Below, one piece after another: positions 6,440 through 12,902 of a DNA stretch of 12,902 nucleotides (position 1 is its first letter; every line of letters begins with the position of its first letter). The notes beneath the pieces were generated by a model. The model was not told where the DNA came from, did not search any database, and worked only from the letters and a program-made list of their open reading frames with translations. Made by a program: the position numbers and the translations under genes. The stretch is from Alphaproteobacteria bacterium (GTDB lineage: Bacteria > Pseudomonadota > Alphaproteobacteria > Rickettsiales > SXRF01), in NCBI GenBank assembly GCA_019243895.1, contig JAFATP010000109.1, positions 1-12,902 of the forward strand, read 5' to 3'.

Positions 6440-7000
6440 ATGACAAATGAAACCGCCTCCTTGCCCGTCTGGCACGGCACCACCATCCTTTCCTTGCGCA
6501 AGAACGGCGTCACCGTGATGGCGGGCGACGGCCAGGTGTCATTAGGTTCCACTGTGATCAAATCCACTGCAAAGAAGCTCCGCCGCCTGGCGGACGGACG
6601 CATTCTGGCGGGATTCGCGGGCGCCACCGCCGACGCGTTTACCCTTTTCGAGCGGCTGGAGGCCAAGCTGGAAAAGCATCCGGGGCAGCTCACCCGCGCC
6701 TGCGTGGAGCTGGCGAAAGACTGGCGCACCGACCGTTACCTTCGCCGCCTGGAAGCGATGATGGCGGTGGCGGACAAGGAAACCTCGCTGATTCTTTCCG
6801 GCACCGGCGATGTGCTGGAGCCGGAAGACGGCATCATCGGCATCGGCTCCGGCGGCATGTATGCGCTGGCCGCCGCCCGCGCGCTGATGGAAAGCGGAAT
6901 GGACGCGGAAGCCATCGCCCGCCGCGCCATGAAGATCGCCGCCGATATCTGCGTATATACGAATAATAACGTGACCATGGAAACCCTGAACGAAAAATGA
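6440..7000 (+). CDS. hslV: ATP-dependent protease HslV, proteolytic subunit
   Basis: HslV is the proteasome-beta-like peptidase of the HslVU (ClpQY) complex. It forms a double hexamer in the cytoplasm that degrades misfolded and regulatory proteins delivered by HslU. At 186 residues it has normal length. The catalytic nucleophile is Thr14 in [13 protein letters not shown]; the preceding 13 residues are removed or trimmed on maturation, as in other alphaproteobacterial HslV. The second conserved block is [20 protein letters not shown] (26-45), followed by [17 protein letters not shown], and [16 protein letters not shown] near the C-terminus. The ATG at 6440 is the only start before Thr14, yet no Shine-Dalgarno precedes it. 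hslU follows after 22 bases, so the two are an operon. Confidence 0.97.
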   Translation: MTNETASLPVWHGTTILSLRKNGVTVMAGDGQVSLGSTVIKSTAKKLRRLADGRILAGFAGATADAFTLFERLEAKLEKHPGQLTRACVELAKDWRTDRYLRRLEAMMAVADKETSLILSGTGDVLEPEDGIIGIGSGGMYALAAARALMESGMDAEAIARRAMKIAADICVYTNNNVTMETLNEK

Positions 7001-7022
7001 AAGCTTTAAAGAAAACTTTTAG

Positions 7023-8345
7023 ATGACCACACTCTCCCCTTCTTCTCTCACGCCCAAGGAAATCGTCTCCGAACTGGACCGCTTCATCGTCGGCCAGCAC
7101 GATGCGAAAAAATCCGTGGCGCTGGCGCTGCGCAACCGCTGGCGGCGCGCGAAAGTGGAAGAGCCGTTGCGCGACGAGATCATGCCGAAGAATATTCTGA
7201 TGATCGGCCCCACTGGCGTCGGCAAGACGGAAATCGCGCGCAGGCTGGCCAAGCTCGCCAAAGCGCCGTTCTTGAAGGTGGAGGCCACCAAGTTCACCGA
7301 GGTGGGATATGTGGGACGCGATGTGGATTCCATCGTGCGCGACCTGGTGGAGGTGGCAGTGAAGATGGTGCGCGAGCTGAAGCTGAAGGACGTACGCGGC
7401 AAGGCAGAGGAGGCCGCCGTCGAGCGGCTGCTGACCGCGCTGGTGGGGGAAAGCGCAAACCCCGATACGCGCGTCAAATTCCGCCGCAAGCTGGAGGACG
7501 GCGAGCTGGAAGACAAGGAAGTGGAGATCGACATTGCCGATAACGGAAGCGGATTCCCCAGCTTCGACATTCCGGGAATGCCGGGAGCGCAGATGGGCGT
7601 CATCAACATCAACGACATGCTGGGCAAGGCCTTCGGCGGCCGCACCAAGCGCAAGCGCATGACGGTGGCTCAGGCGCGCAAGCTGCTGGTGGCGGAGGAA
7701 AGCGACAAGCTGGTGGATCAGGAAGCGCTGGCGCAGGAGGCGGTGGAGGCGTGCGAGAATAACGGCATCGTGTTCCTGGACGAGATCGACAAAATCACCG
7801 CCCGCAGCGAGTATCGCGGCGCGGACGTCAGCCGCGAAGGCGTGCAGCGCGACCTGCTGCCGCTGCTGGAAGGCACCACGGTGGCCACCAAATACGGCCC
7901 GGTGAAGACGGACTATGTTCTATTCATCGCCTCCGGCGCGTTCCACATGGCCAAGCCTTCAGACCTGCTGCCGGAACTGCAGGGGCGGCTGCCCATTCGC
8001 GTCGAGCTTTCGGCATTGAACGAGGAGGATTTCGTGCGCATCCTCACCGAGCCGGAAGCCAGCCTCACCCGCCAATACGCCGCGCTGCTGGAGGCTGAGA
8101 ACGTAACGCTGGAATTCACCAAAGACGGCGTGGCCGAGCTGGCCGCCACCGCCGCCCGCGTCAATCGCGAGGTGGAGAATATTGGGGCGCGGCGGCTGCA
8201 CACCATCATGGAAAAGCTGCTGGAAAAAGCCAGCTTCGAGGCGTCCGAGCAGCAGGGAACCACGGTTTCCGTGGACGCCGCTTACGTGCGCGCGCAGCTG
8301 GAGACGCTGGCCAAGGACACGGATTTGAGCAAGTTTATTCTGTAA
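7023..8345 (+). CDS. hslU: ATP-dependent protease HslU, unfoldase subunit
   Basis: HslU is the AAA+ unfoldase that recognises substrates, unfolds them by ATP hydrolysis and feeds them into HslV. The 440-residue product is full length. Visible elements are Walker A GPTGVGKT (62-69), pore loop GYVG (95-98), the inserted I-domain (about 110-240), Walker B VFLDE (250-254), sensor-1 region FIASGAF (301-307), arginine finger in ELQGRLPIR (Arg322), and sensor-2 GARRLH (388-393). The C-terminal tail DLSKFIL is the segment that docks into HslV pockets. The spacer after hslV has no clear ribosome-binding site, so translation may be coupled to hslV or start from a weak A-rich site. The stop codon is one base from the end of the convergent 196-residue gene. 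Confidence 0.98.
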   Translation: MTTLSPSSLTPKEIVSELDRFIVGQHDAKKSVALALRNRWRRAKVEEPLRDEIMPKNILMIGPTGVGKTEIARRLAKLAKAPFLKVEATKFTEVGYVGRDVDSIVRDLVEVAVKMVRELKLKDVRGKAEEAAVERLLTALVGESANPDTRVKFRRKLEDGELEDKEVEIDIADNGSGFPSFDIPGMPGAQMGVININDMLGKAFGGRTKRKRMTVAQARKLLVAEESDKLVDQEALAQEAVEACENNGIVFLDEIDKITARSEYRGADVSREGVQRDLLPLLEGTTVATKYGPVKTDYVLFIASGAFHMAKPSDLLPELQGRLPIRVELSALNEEDFVRILTEPEASLTRQYAALLEAENVTLEFTKDGVAELAATAARVNREVENIGARRLHTIMEKLLEKASFEASEQQGTTVSVDAAYVRAQLETLAKDTDLSKFIL

Positions 8346-8346
8346 T

Positions 8347-8937
8347 TCAGCGTGGCGTGCCGCCGCCTCGGCCTTGCCGGGAAAAATCGATGCCGGTGAT
8401 TTTTCCGATGTCCGCCTGTAATTGTTCCATCGTTTGGGGGGGTATGCCACAGGATGCCAATACTGCAAGCTCCGCCTTAATAAAATTGGGAAGGTTCACC
8501 CCGCGCAAGAGATCATCACAAATGGCGTTAAGCGCATGGGTCACCGTCTCTTCGGAAACATCCCTTCCGATTAATGCCTGGCGGACGGCTGTGTTGATGG
8601 CATGGCTTTGCGCATAGACTTCAGCGGCTCGCCGCATGCGGGAGGTGACCGCGTCCAGACTGGCCCCTTCCACCCGGACCGAATTGGAGTGAAAAACATC
8701 ATTGGATGTCTGATCGTCGTCGCGCTCCAATGATACGTCCGTTACCTCCCAGTTCGCGGGCATGGCTTTTATGATGCGCGCGATGAGCGGCTGGGGAGCC
8801 ATCGCGGTGCGTGGTTGAACGGTGATGGAAATGACGTTCTTGCGATGGCTATCGAGGAAATGATACTCCTCTTCGACCCAAACGGTATGCCCGTCAAATG
8901 TTATGATGTTGGGTTCTTTCGGCGGAGTCCTAGCCAT
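8347..8937 (-). CDS. Hypothetical protein, 196 aa, coupled to lptG
   Basis: The function is not recognised. The product is soluble, without signal peptide or membrane segment. It has a beta-rich N-terminal part (IITFDGHTVWVEEEYHFLD, then NVISITVQP), a variable acidic middle (ERDDDQTSNDVF, 71-82), and a helical C-terminal half (about 93-182) ending in an arginine/glycine-rich tail (RQGRGGGTPR). Its ATG at 8937 overlaps the lptG stop by 8 bases, so it should be transcribed and probably translated with lptF-lptG. A GGAGG directly abuts this ATG, unusually close. A GTG at 8961, eight codons upstream, is an alternative start. GC content looks lower than in lptG and hslU. There is no evidence that it belongs to the Lpt machine beyond position. 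A terminator does not fit between it and hslU. Confidence 0.72.
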   Translation of the reverse strand: MARTPPKEPNIITFDGHTVWVEEEYHFLDSHRKNVISITVQPRTAMAPQPLIARIIKAMPANWEVTDVSLERDDDQTSNDVFHSNSVRVEGASLDAVTSRMRRAAEVYAQSHAINTAVRQALIGRDVSEETVTHALNAICDDLLRGVNLPNFIKAELAVLASCGIPPQTMEQLQADIGKITGIDFSRQGRGGGTPR

Positions 8938-10036
8938 CCTCCAGATGCAGCAGCGTGCCACCCCCCAGCATGAGGACGATGGCGGCGGGCGTCCACGCCG
9001 CCAGGAACACCGGCAGCGTTCCCGCCATGCCCAGCGCGTGCACGATGTCGGTGAAGAAATAAAGCAGGAAGCCCGCCGCCATGCCCGCCACCAGGAACAT
9101 TCCCACCTTGCCCAGGCGCGGCAGCCGCAGCGCGAACACCGCGGCGATCAGCACCATGCCGGCATATACGAACGGCGAGGACAGCATGCTCTGCCAGTAA
9201 ATGCGGTGGCGCAGCGCTGAGAACCCGGCGTTTTCCAATACCTCGATGAAGGAAGGCAGCTTCCAGAAGGAGATGGTTTCCGGCGAGGCGAAGCTGTCCT
9301 GGATGTGCTCAAGCTTCAGCGTGGTGGGCAGCACATAGCGCGGCAGCGGCTGCGGCGGCTGGCCGGGCACGGAGCGGATAACGCGCGTCATCTCCAGCCG
9401 TCCGGGCAGCAGCGCCGCCGTTTCCGCGTCCAGCCGCTCCAGGAAATGCCCTTGGCGGTCAAAGGAGAACACCACCAATCCCGAAAATGACATATCGCCC
9501 TGCGACATGCGCACGGCGTGGATAATATGCTCGGCGGATTTATGTCCTTCCGGCTCCATCTGGCGCAGCCACAGGCCGGAAGGCGAAACGGCGAGCAGGC
9601 TGGGCTTGCCCATAAGGTAACGCCCCTCGATTTTCTCGAAGCGCAGCAGCATCAGCGACGCCATGGGGTTGAACACCATGGCATTGACCACCCCCAGCAG
9701 CATCACGCTCACCACCGCCGGCAGCAGAAATTTCCACACCGACACCCCGGCGGCGCGCGCCACCACCAATTCCTGCGTGCGCGTCATGCGCGACAGCGCA
9801 AGCAAGCTGCCCACCAGCACCGCGAACGGCAACAGGCGTTCCGCCATGCCGGGGCTTTTAAGCAGCGCCATGTGCAGAATCGCGCTTAGGGGAACGCCCT
9901 CCTTGCCGGAGGCGCGCCGGATCAGCTCCACGGTGTCGATGAGCATCGCCACCAGCGTCAGCGCCAGCACGCTGTAGAGCACAGCCGACAGAAATTGGCG
10001 GCAGATATACAAGGAAAGCGTCAGGGGGAGGCGCAT
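8930..10036 (-). CDS. lptG: LPS export permease LptG
   Basis: LptG, with LptF and the ATPase LptB, extracts lipopolysaccharide from the inner membrane and pushes it onto the LptC-LptA bridge to the outer membrane. The 368-residue protein has the family layout: three N-terminal helices (about 13-33, 66-82, 101-121), a periplasmic beta-jellyroll (about 135-255), and three C-terminal helices (about 284-303, 311-331, 341-358). The cytoplasmic segment TQELVVARAAGVS (87-99) is the coupling helix that contacts LptB. The open frame extends far upstream, but the ATG at 10036 matches the family start. It shares one base with the lptF stop (TAATG), and an AGGGG lies about 10 bases before it. lptB, lptC and lptA are not in the window. 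Confidence 0.95.
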   Translation of the reverse strand: MRLPLTLSLYICRQFLSAVLYSVLALTLVAMLIDTVELIRRASGKEGVPLSAILHMALLKSPGMAERLLPFAVLVGSLLALSRMTRTQELVVARAAGVSVWKFLLPAVVSVMLLGVVNAMVFNPMASLMLLRFEKIEGRYLMGKPSLLAVSPSGLWLRQMEPEGHKSAEHIIHAVRMSQGDMSFSGLVVFSFDRQGHFLERLDAETAALLPGRLEMTRVIRSVPGQPPQPLPRYVLPTTLKLEHIQDSFASPETISFWKLPSFIEVLENAGFSALRHRIYWQSMLSSPFVYAGMVLIAAVFALRLPRLGKVGMFLVAGMAAGFLLYFFTDIVHALGMAGTLPVFLAAWTPAAIVLMLGGGTLLHLEDG

Positions 10037-11181
10037 TATGTTTTTGCCCCTGCCGGCTGCAGCGAGAAACGTCGGGGTGTGGAAGCATGCGGATCCGCCA
10101 GCACTGTCAATGCAGCGAGCACGGGCAGAATCACCGTCAGATAGCCCATCGCCACGTAAATGCCGTGCCTGGCCATCAGGCCGCGCAGGGCCACCGCCAT
10201 CACCGCTATCACCCCCGCCAGCAGCAGCGATACCGCGACCCGCTTGCTCTGGCCGCGCCGGCTGTACTCCCCGGAAAGAAGCGTCGCCACCACCGCGAGC
10301 GCCATGGTGAACGCCAGCGCCGGCCACTGGATGCGCAAATGCAGTTCGGCGCGGCGCTGCAGGATTGCATCCGCCGACAGGCCATCAGTGGCCAGCAGCT
10401 CATTGACATACATCTCGCTTTCGTCCTGAGCGCGTGCGCCCATGCCCTTGGCGTAAAGGCTCATGTCCAGCCCGTAGGAATCGAAGTTCAGCAATGAGAG
10501 CTTGCCCTTGTCCATTTCCTGCCGGTTGCCGTGCATCAGCTGAAAGCGTGGGCCATGCGGGCCGTGCAGCAGCTTGCCTTCCTCCGCCATCATGGTGATG
10601 GACTTCCCCTGCTCGCGCGTGTCGTGCACCAGCAGGCCTTTCAGGTTTCCCTCCCCGTCGCGCTCGCGCACGAACACGGTGAGGCCCGGCACCGGCGTGT
10701 TGAACACGCCTTCCTGCAGCAGCAGCGAGGCGTAATTATTGCGCAGATAGGCCTGCATGTCGTGATAGCGCGCATAGGCATAGGGCATGATCAACGCGGC
10801 GATGACATAACCAGTCAGCGTCACCGCCGCCGCCGCCATCAGGGCGGGCCGCGCGAGCTGCATATTGTTGAGGCCAACCGCTTCCATCACCACCAGCTCG
10901 CTGTCCTGCTTCAGCCGCGCATAGACGAACACCACCGCCAGGCATAGGGCCAGCGGCAGGATCATCAGCAATAATGACGGCAGCACCAGCAGCGTCAGCA
11001 GCAGGAAAACGTCCAGCCCCACGCCCTGATTGACGATGTAATCCATCAACCGCAAGGCTTGCGTAAGCCAGACGATGCTGGTAAGGCTGAGCGCGGTGAT
11101 CAGCGTGGCGTGCGCGAGATTGCGCAGGATATAAGCGTCGATGCGATTCACGATGGCGTACCATAATGCAGAGGATGGCAT
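10036..11181 (-). CDS. lptF: LPS export permease LptF
   Basis: LptF is the partner of LptG in the LptB2FG lipopolysaccharide extractor of the inner membrane. The product is 381 residues from the ATG at 11181, or 371 from a GTG at 11151, which would begin at VNRIDAYILRN, close to where many LptF proteins start. Helices are at about 24-44, 60-86 and 112-133, then a periplasmic jellyroll (about 150-260), then helices at about 285-303, 314-333 and 341-362. The coupling helix is DSELVVMEAVGLN (93-105). The C-terminus overlaps the lptG start by one base. The gene is divergent from pepA with the two starts essentially touching, so its promoter must lie inside the pepA coding region. Neither start has a convincing ribosome-binding site. 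The long antisense extension of the frame through pepA is not coding. Confidence 0.95.
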   Translation of the reverse strand: MPSSALWYAIVNRIDAYILRNLAHATLITALSLTSIVWLTQALRLMDYIVNQGVGLDVFLLLTLLVLPSLLLMILPLALCLAVVFVYARLKQDSELVVMEAVGLNNMQLARPALMAAAAVTLTGYVIAALIMPYAYARYHDMQAYLRNNYASLLLQEGVFNTPVPGLTVFVRERDGEGNLKGLLVHDTREQGKSITMMAEEGKLLHGPHGPRFQLMHGNRQEMDKGKLSLLNFDSYGLDMSLYAKGMGARAQDESEMYVNELLATDGLSADAILQRRAELHLRIQWPALAFTMALAVVATLLSGEYSRRGQSKRVAVSLLLAGVIAVMAVALRGLMARHGIYVAMGYLTVILPVLAALTVLADPHASTPRRFSLQPAGAKT

Positions 11182-12699
11182 TTGCCTATGAAAATCACGT
11201 TTTCGGAAGTGAAAACTACCCCGCAACGCGCGGATGCGCTTGTGTTCGGCGTGTCGGAGGACAAGGCGTTTTCTCCGCAGCTCCAGGCGCTGGATAAAAA
11301 AACCGGCGGGTTGATCCGCCGCGGCCTTGAAGCCAGCCGCTTTACCGGAAAAAAGGGGCAATATCTGAGCGTGATCCTGCCTGAGAGCGCAGGGGTGGCG
11401 CGGGTGGTGCTGGCGGGCCTGGGGGCGTGGAAGGATTTCTCCGCGCTGGCGGCCGAAAGCGTGGGCGGCGGGCTGGTGCCGCAGCTGAACGCCGCGGGCG
11501 CGCACGCGGCCGCCTTTATCGTGGAACCGGGCAAGCAAGCGCCCATCGATGCGGCCACGGCGGCGGCGCATATCGGCTTTGGCGCGCTGCTGCGCAGCTA
11601 TCGCTTCGACAAATATAAAACCAAGCAGAAGCCCGAATCCAAGCCCAGCTTTGCCGCGCTGAACGTCATCGGCGCCAACAGCAAGGCGGCGGCCGCCCTC
11701 TTTGCCCGGCTGAAGCCGGTGGCGGAAGGCATTTTCTTCACGCGGGACCTGGTAACCGAGCCCGCCAATGTCATTGATCCGGAAACGCTGGCCGATGCCT
11801 GCCGCCAGTTGGCGGATCTCGGCGTGGACGTGGAGGTGCTGGGCGAGGAGGAGATGCACGCGCTCGGTATGAATGCGCTGCTGGGCGTGGGCCAGGGCTC
11901 CGCCAAGGAATCGCAGCTGGTGATCATGCGCTGGCCGGGCGCGGATAAAAAAGGAAAATCCGCGGCGCCGCTGGCCATTGTCGGCAAGGGTGTCACCTTC
12001 GACACCGGCGGCATTTCCATCAAGCCGGCCAGCGGCATGGAGGAAATGAAATGGGACATGGGCGGCGCCGGCACGGTGATTGGCCTGATGCGCGCGCTGG
12101 CCTTGCGCAAGGCGAAGGTGAACGTGGTGGGCGTGGCGGGGCTGGTGGAAAACATGCCCGGCGGCAACGCGCAGCGCCCCGGCGACGTGGTGAAATCCAT
12201 GTCCGGCCAGACCATCGAAGTGCTGAACACCGACGCCGAAGGCCGCCTGGTGCTGGCCGACGCGCTGTGGTACACGCAAGAGCGCTTCAAGCCCCGCCTG
12301 GTGATCGACCTGGCGACGCTGACGGGCGCCATCATCATCTCGCTCGGCACTTCGCGCGCCGGGCTCTTTTGCAATGACGACGAACTGGCCGATCAGCTGT
12401 TCGCCGCCGGCAAGGAAACCGGTGACGAGGTGTGGCGGATGCCGCTGGGAGAGGTGTATGACAAGCAGATCGACTCCCAGATCGCCGACATGCAGAATAT
12501 CGGGCAGGAGCGCGAGGCGGGCAGCATCACCGCCGCGCAATTCCTGAAACGCTTCATTAAGGACGGCACGCCCTGGGCGCATCTGGACATCGCGGGAACG
12601 GCATGGAGCAAGAAAGACCGCGACACCTGCCCCAAGGGCGCCACCGCCTTCGGCGTGCGGTTGCTGGATGCGCTGATCGCGGAGCATTACGAAGCCTAA
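11182..12699 (+). CDS. pepA: Leucyl aminopeptidase PepA (M17 family)
   Basis: PepA is a two-metal (zinc or manganese) cytosolic hexamer that removes N-terminal residues from peptides, completing protein turnover; in E. coli it also binds DNA, which cannot be judged here. The 505-residue length is typical. Numbered from the TTG at 11182, metal-site residues are Lys269 (VGKGVTFDTGG), Asp274, Asp292 (KWDMGGAG), and Asp351 and Glu353 of the signature NTDAEGRL. The catalytic Lys281 and Arg355 are also present. The N-terminal 150 residues form the smaller regulatory domain. Two starts are possible: TTG at 11182 with AGGA 6 bases upstream, or ATG at 11188 with 12-base spacing. The spacing favours TTG; the ATG gives two fewer residues. 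A CATAAT at 11162-11167 may be its -10. holC follows, as in E. coli. Confidence 0.97.
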   Translation: MPMKITFSEVKTTPQRADALVFGVSEDKAFSPQLQALDKKTGGLIRRGLEASRFTGKKGQYLSVILPESAGVARVVLAGLGAWKDFSALAAESVGGGLVPQLNAAGAHAAAFIVEPGKQAPIDAATAAAHIGFGALLRSYRFDKYKTKQKPESKPSFAALNVIGANSKAAAALFARLKPVAEGIFFTRDLVTEPANVIDPETLADACRQLADLGVDVEVLGEEEMHALGMNALLGVGQGSAKESQLVIMRWPGADKKGKSAAPLAIVGKGVTFDTGGISIKPASGMEEMKWDMGGAGTVIGLMRALALRKAKVNVVGVAGLVENMPGGNAQRPGDVVKSMSGQTIEVLNTDAEGRLVLADALWYTQERFKPRLVIDLATLTGAIIISLGTSRAGLFCNDDELADQLFAAGKETGDEVWRMPLGEVYDKQIDSQIADMQNIGQEREAGSITAAQFLKRFIKDGTPWAHLDIAGTAWSKKDRDTCPKGATAFGVRLLDALIAEHYEA

Positions 12700-12762
12700 C
12701 GCCGGATATCGATGCCGGATCATTGCTGAAAGATTTGCCGGAACATTCGCTGCGTATAGAAA

Positions 12763-12902
12763 ATGACCGCCATCCAGTTCTATCATCTCACCGCCACGCC
12801 GATGGAGCGCGCCGTGCCGCGGCTGGTGGACAAGGCTTACAGCGCCGGGTTTCGCGTGCATCTGGTGCTCGGCTCCGAGGAGCAGGTGGAGTACATGAAC
12901 CA
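12763..12902 (+). CDS. holC: DNA polymerase III chi subunit HolC (5' part only)
   Basis: The 46 visible residues (MTAIQFYHLT, then AVPRLVDKAYSAGFRV and VHLVLGSEEQVEYMN) match the start of HolC. This is the small clamp-loader accessory protein that links DNA polymerase III to single-strand binding protein. The FYHLT opening and the LVDKAYSAGFRV helix are characteristic. Full-length chi is about 140-150 residues, so roughly two thirds lies beyond the right edge. The ATG at 12763 is 63 bases after the pepA stop, with only a weak AGAAA before it. The pepA-holC order is conserved in many proteobacteria, usually with valS next, and supports the call. Confidence 0.9.
   Translation, partial: MTAIQFYHLTATPMERAVPRLVDKAYSAGFRVHLVLGSEEQVEYMN

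Noticed and set aside
6332..6475. 48-codon upstream extension of rpmE
   Set aside because: L31 homology starts at 6331, and the extension would run over the hslV start and promoter.
10037..10327. 97-codon upstream extension of lptG
   Set aside because: It lies within lptF in another frame and has shadow composition; the TAATG overlap at 10036 is the natural start.
12700..12745. Three GCCGGA copies between pepA and holC
   Set aside because: Six-base repeats at irregular spacing are expected by chance in this GC-rich DNA.
11182..12861. Minus-strand extension making lptF a 941-residue fusion
   Set aside because: The extra 560 codons are antisense to pepA, are His/Arg/Gly-rich and have no domain; LptF homology starts at about 11181-11151.
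1..12902. CRISPR array, insertion sequence, prophage or defence island
   Set aside because: No regularly spaced repeats, transposase, integrase, nuclease or toxin-antitoxin pair could be seen; all long genes except three have housekeeping or signalling assignments.

Overview
The window looks like chromosomal DNA of an alphaproteobacterium. Most of it is GC-rich, tightly packed housekeeping sequence. The class assignment is an inference from three things: a zinc-free L31 beginning [10 protein letters not shown], an intracellular polyhydroxybutyrate depolymerase with the short-chain PhaZ catalytic Cys box, and the overall protein style. No mobile element, CRISPR array or rRNA gene was found. 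I found no complete new multi-gene system; the unexplained parts are three unrecognised genes and several small regulatory-looking structures.

Left end (1-1121): this stretch is visibly poorer in GC than the rest. It holds a nested stem-loop (49-85), one unrecognised 291-residue gene (128-1003), and a short spacer with two pairs of direct repeats at about one helical turn. It abuts the 3' end of a tRNA-Thr(UGU) gene (1122-1196, minus strand), the usual place for an integrated island to end. An island boundary is plausible but not proven.

Middle (1197-5995): phaZ (minus) and an MsbA-like ABC exporter (plus) are divergent around an 80-bp region containing a mini-ORF in front of phaZ and inverted repeats at the exporter start. 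An EAL-domain cyclic-di-GMP phosphodiesterase-like gene follows and ends at a hairpin. Next is a short AT-rich region driving a 101-residue orphan protein that converges on rpmE.

Right half (6002-12902): rpmE (L31, with a lysine/alanine-rich tail) is divergent from hslV-hslU, the two-subunit ATP-dependent protease. hslU ends one base from the end of an unrecognised 196-residue gene. That gene overlaps lptG, which overlaps lptF, so the three form one minus-strand unit. LptF and LptG are the membrane subunits of the lipopolysaccharide-exporting LptB2FG transporter. lptF is divergent from pepA (leucyl aminopeptidase), followed by the start of holC (DNA polymerase III chi). The lptG-lptF / pepA-holC order is the same as in Escherichia coli, so this block is ancient and ordinary.

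Working together, the recognised genes cover envelope biogenesis and export (MsbA-like exporter, LptF, LptG), proteolysis and peptide recycling (HslVU, PepA), translation (tRNA-Thr, L31), carbon-storage use (PhaZ), second-messenger turnover (EAL protein) and replication (HolC).
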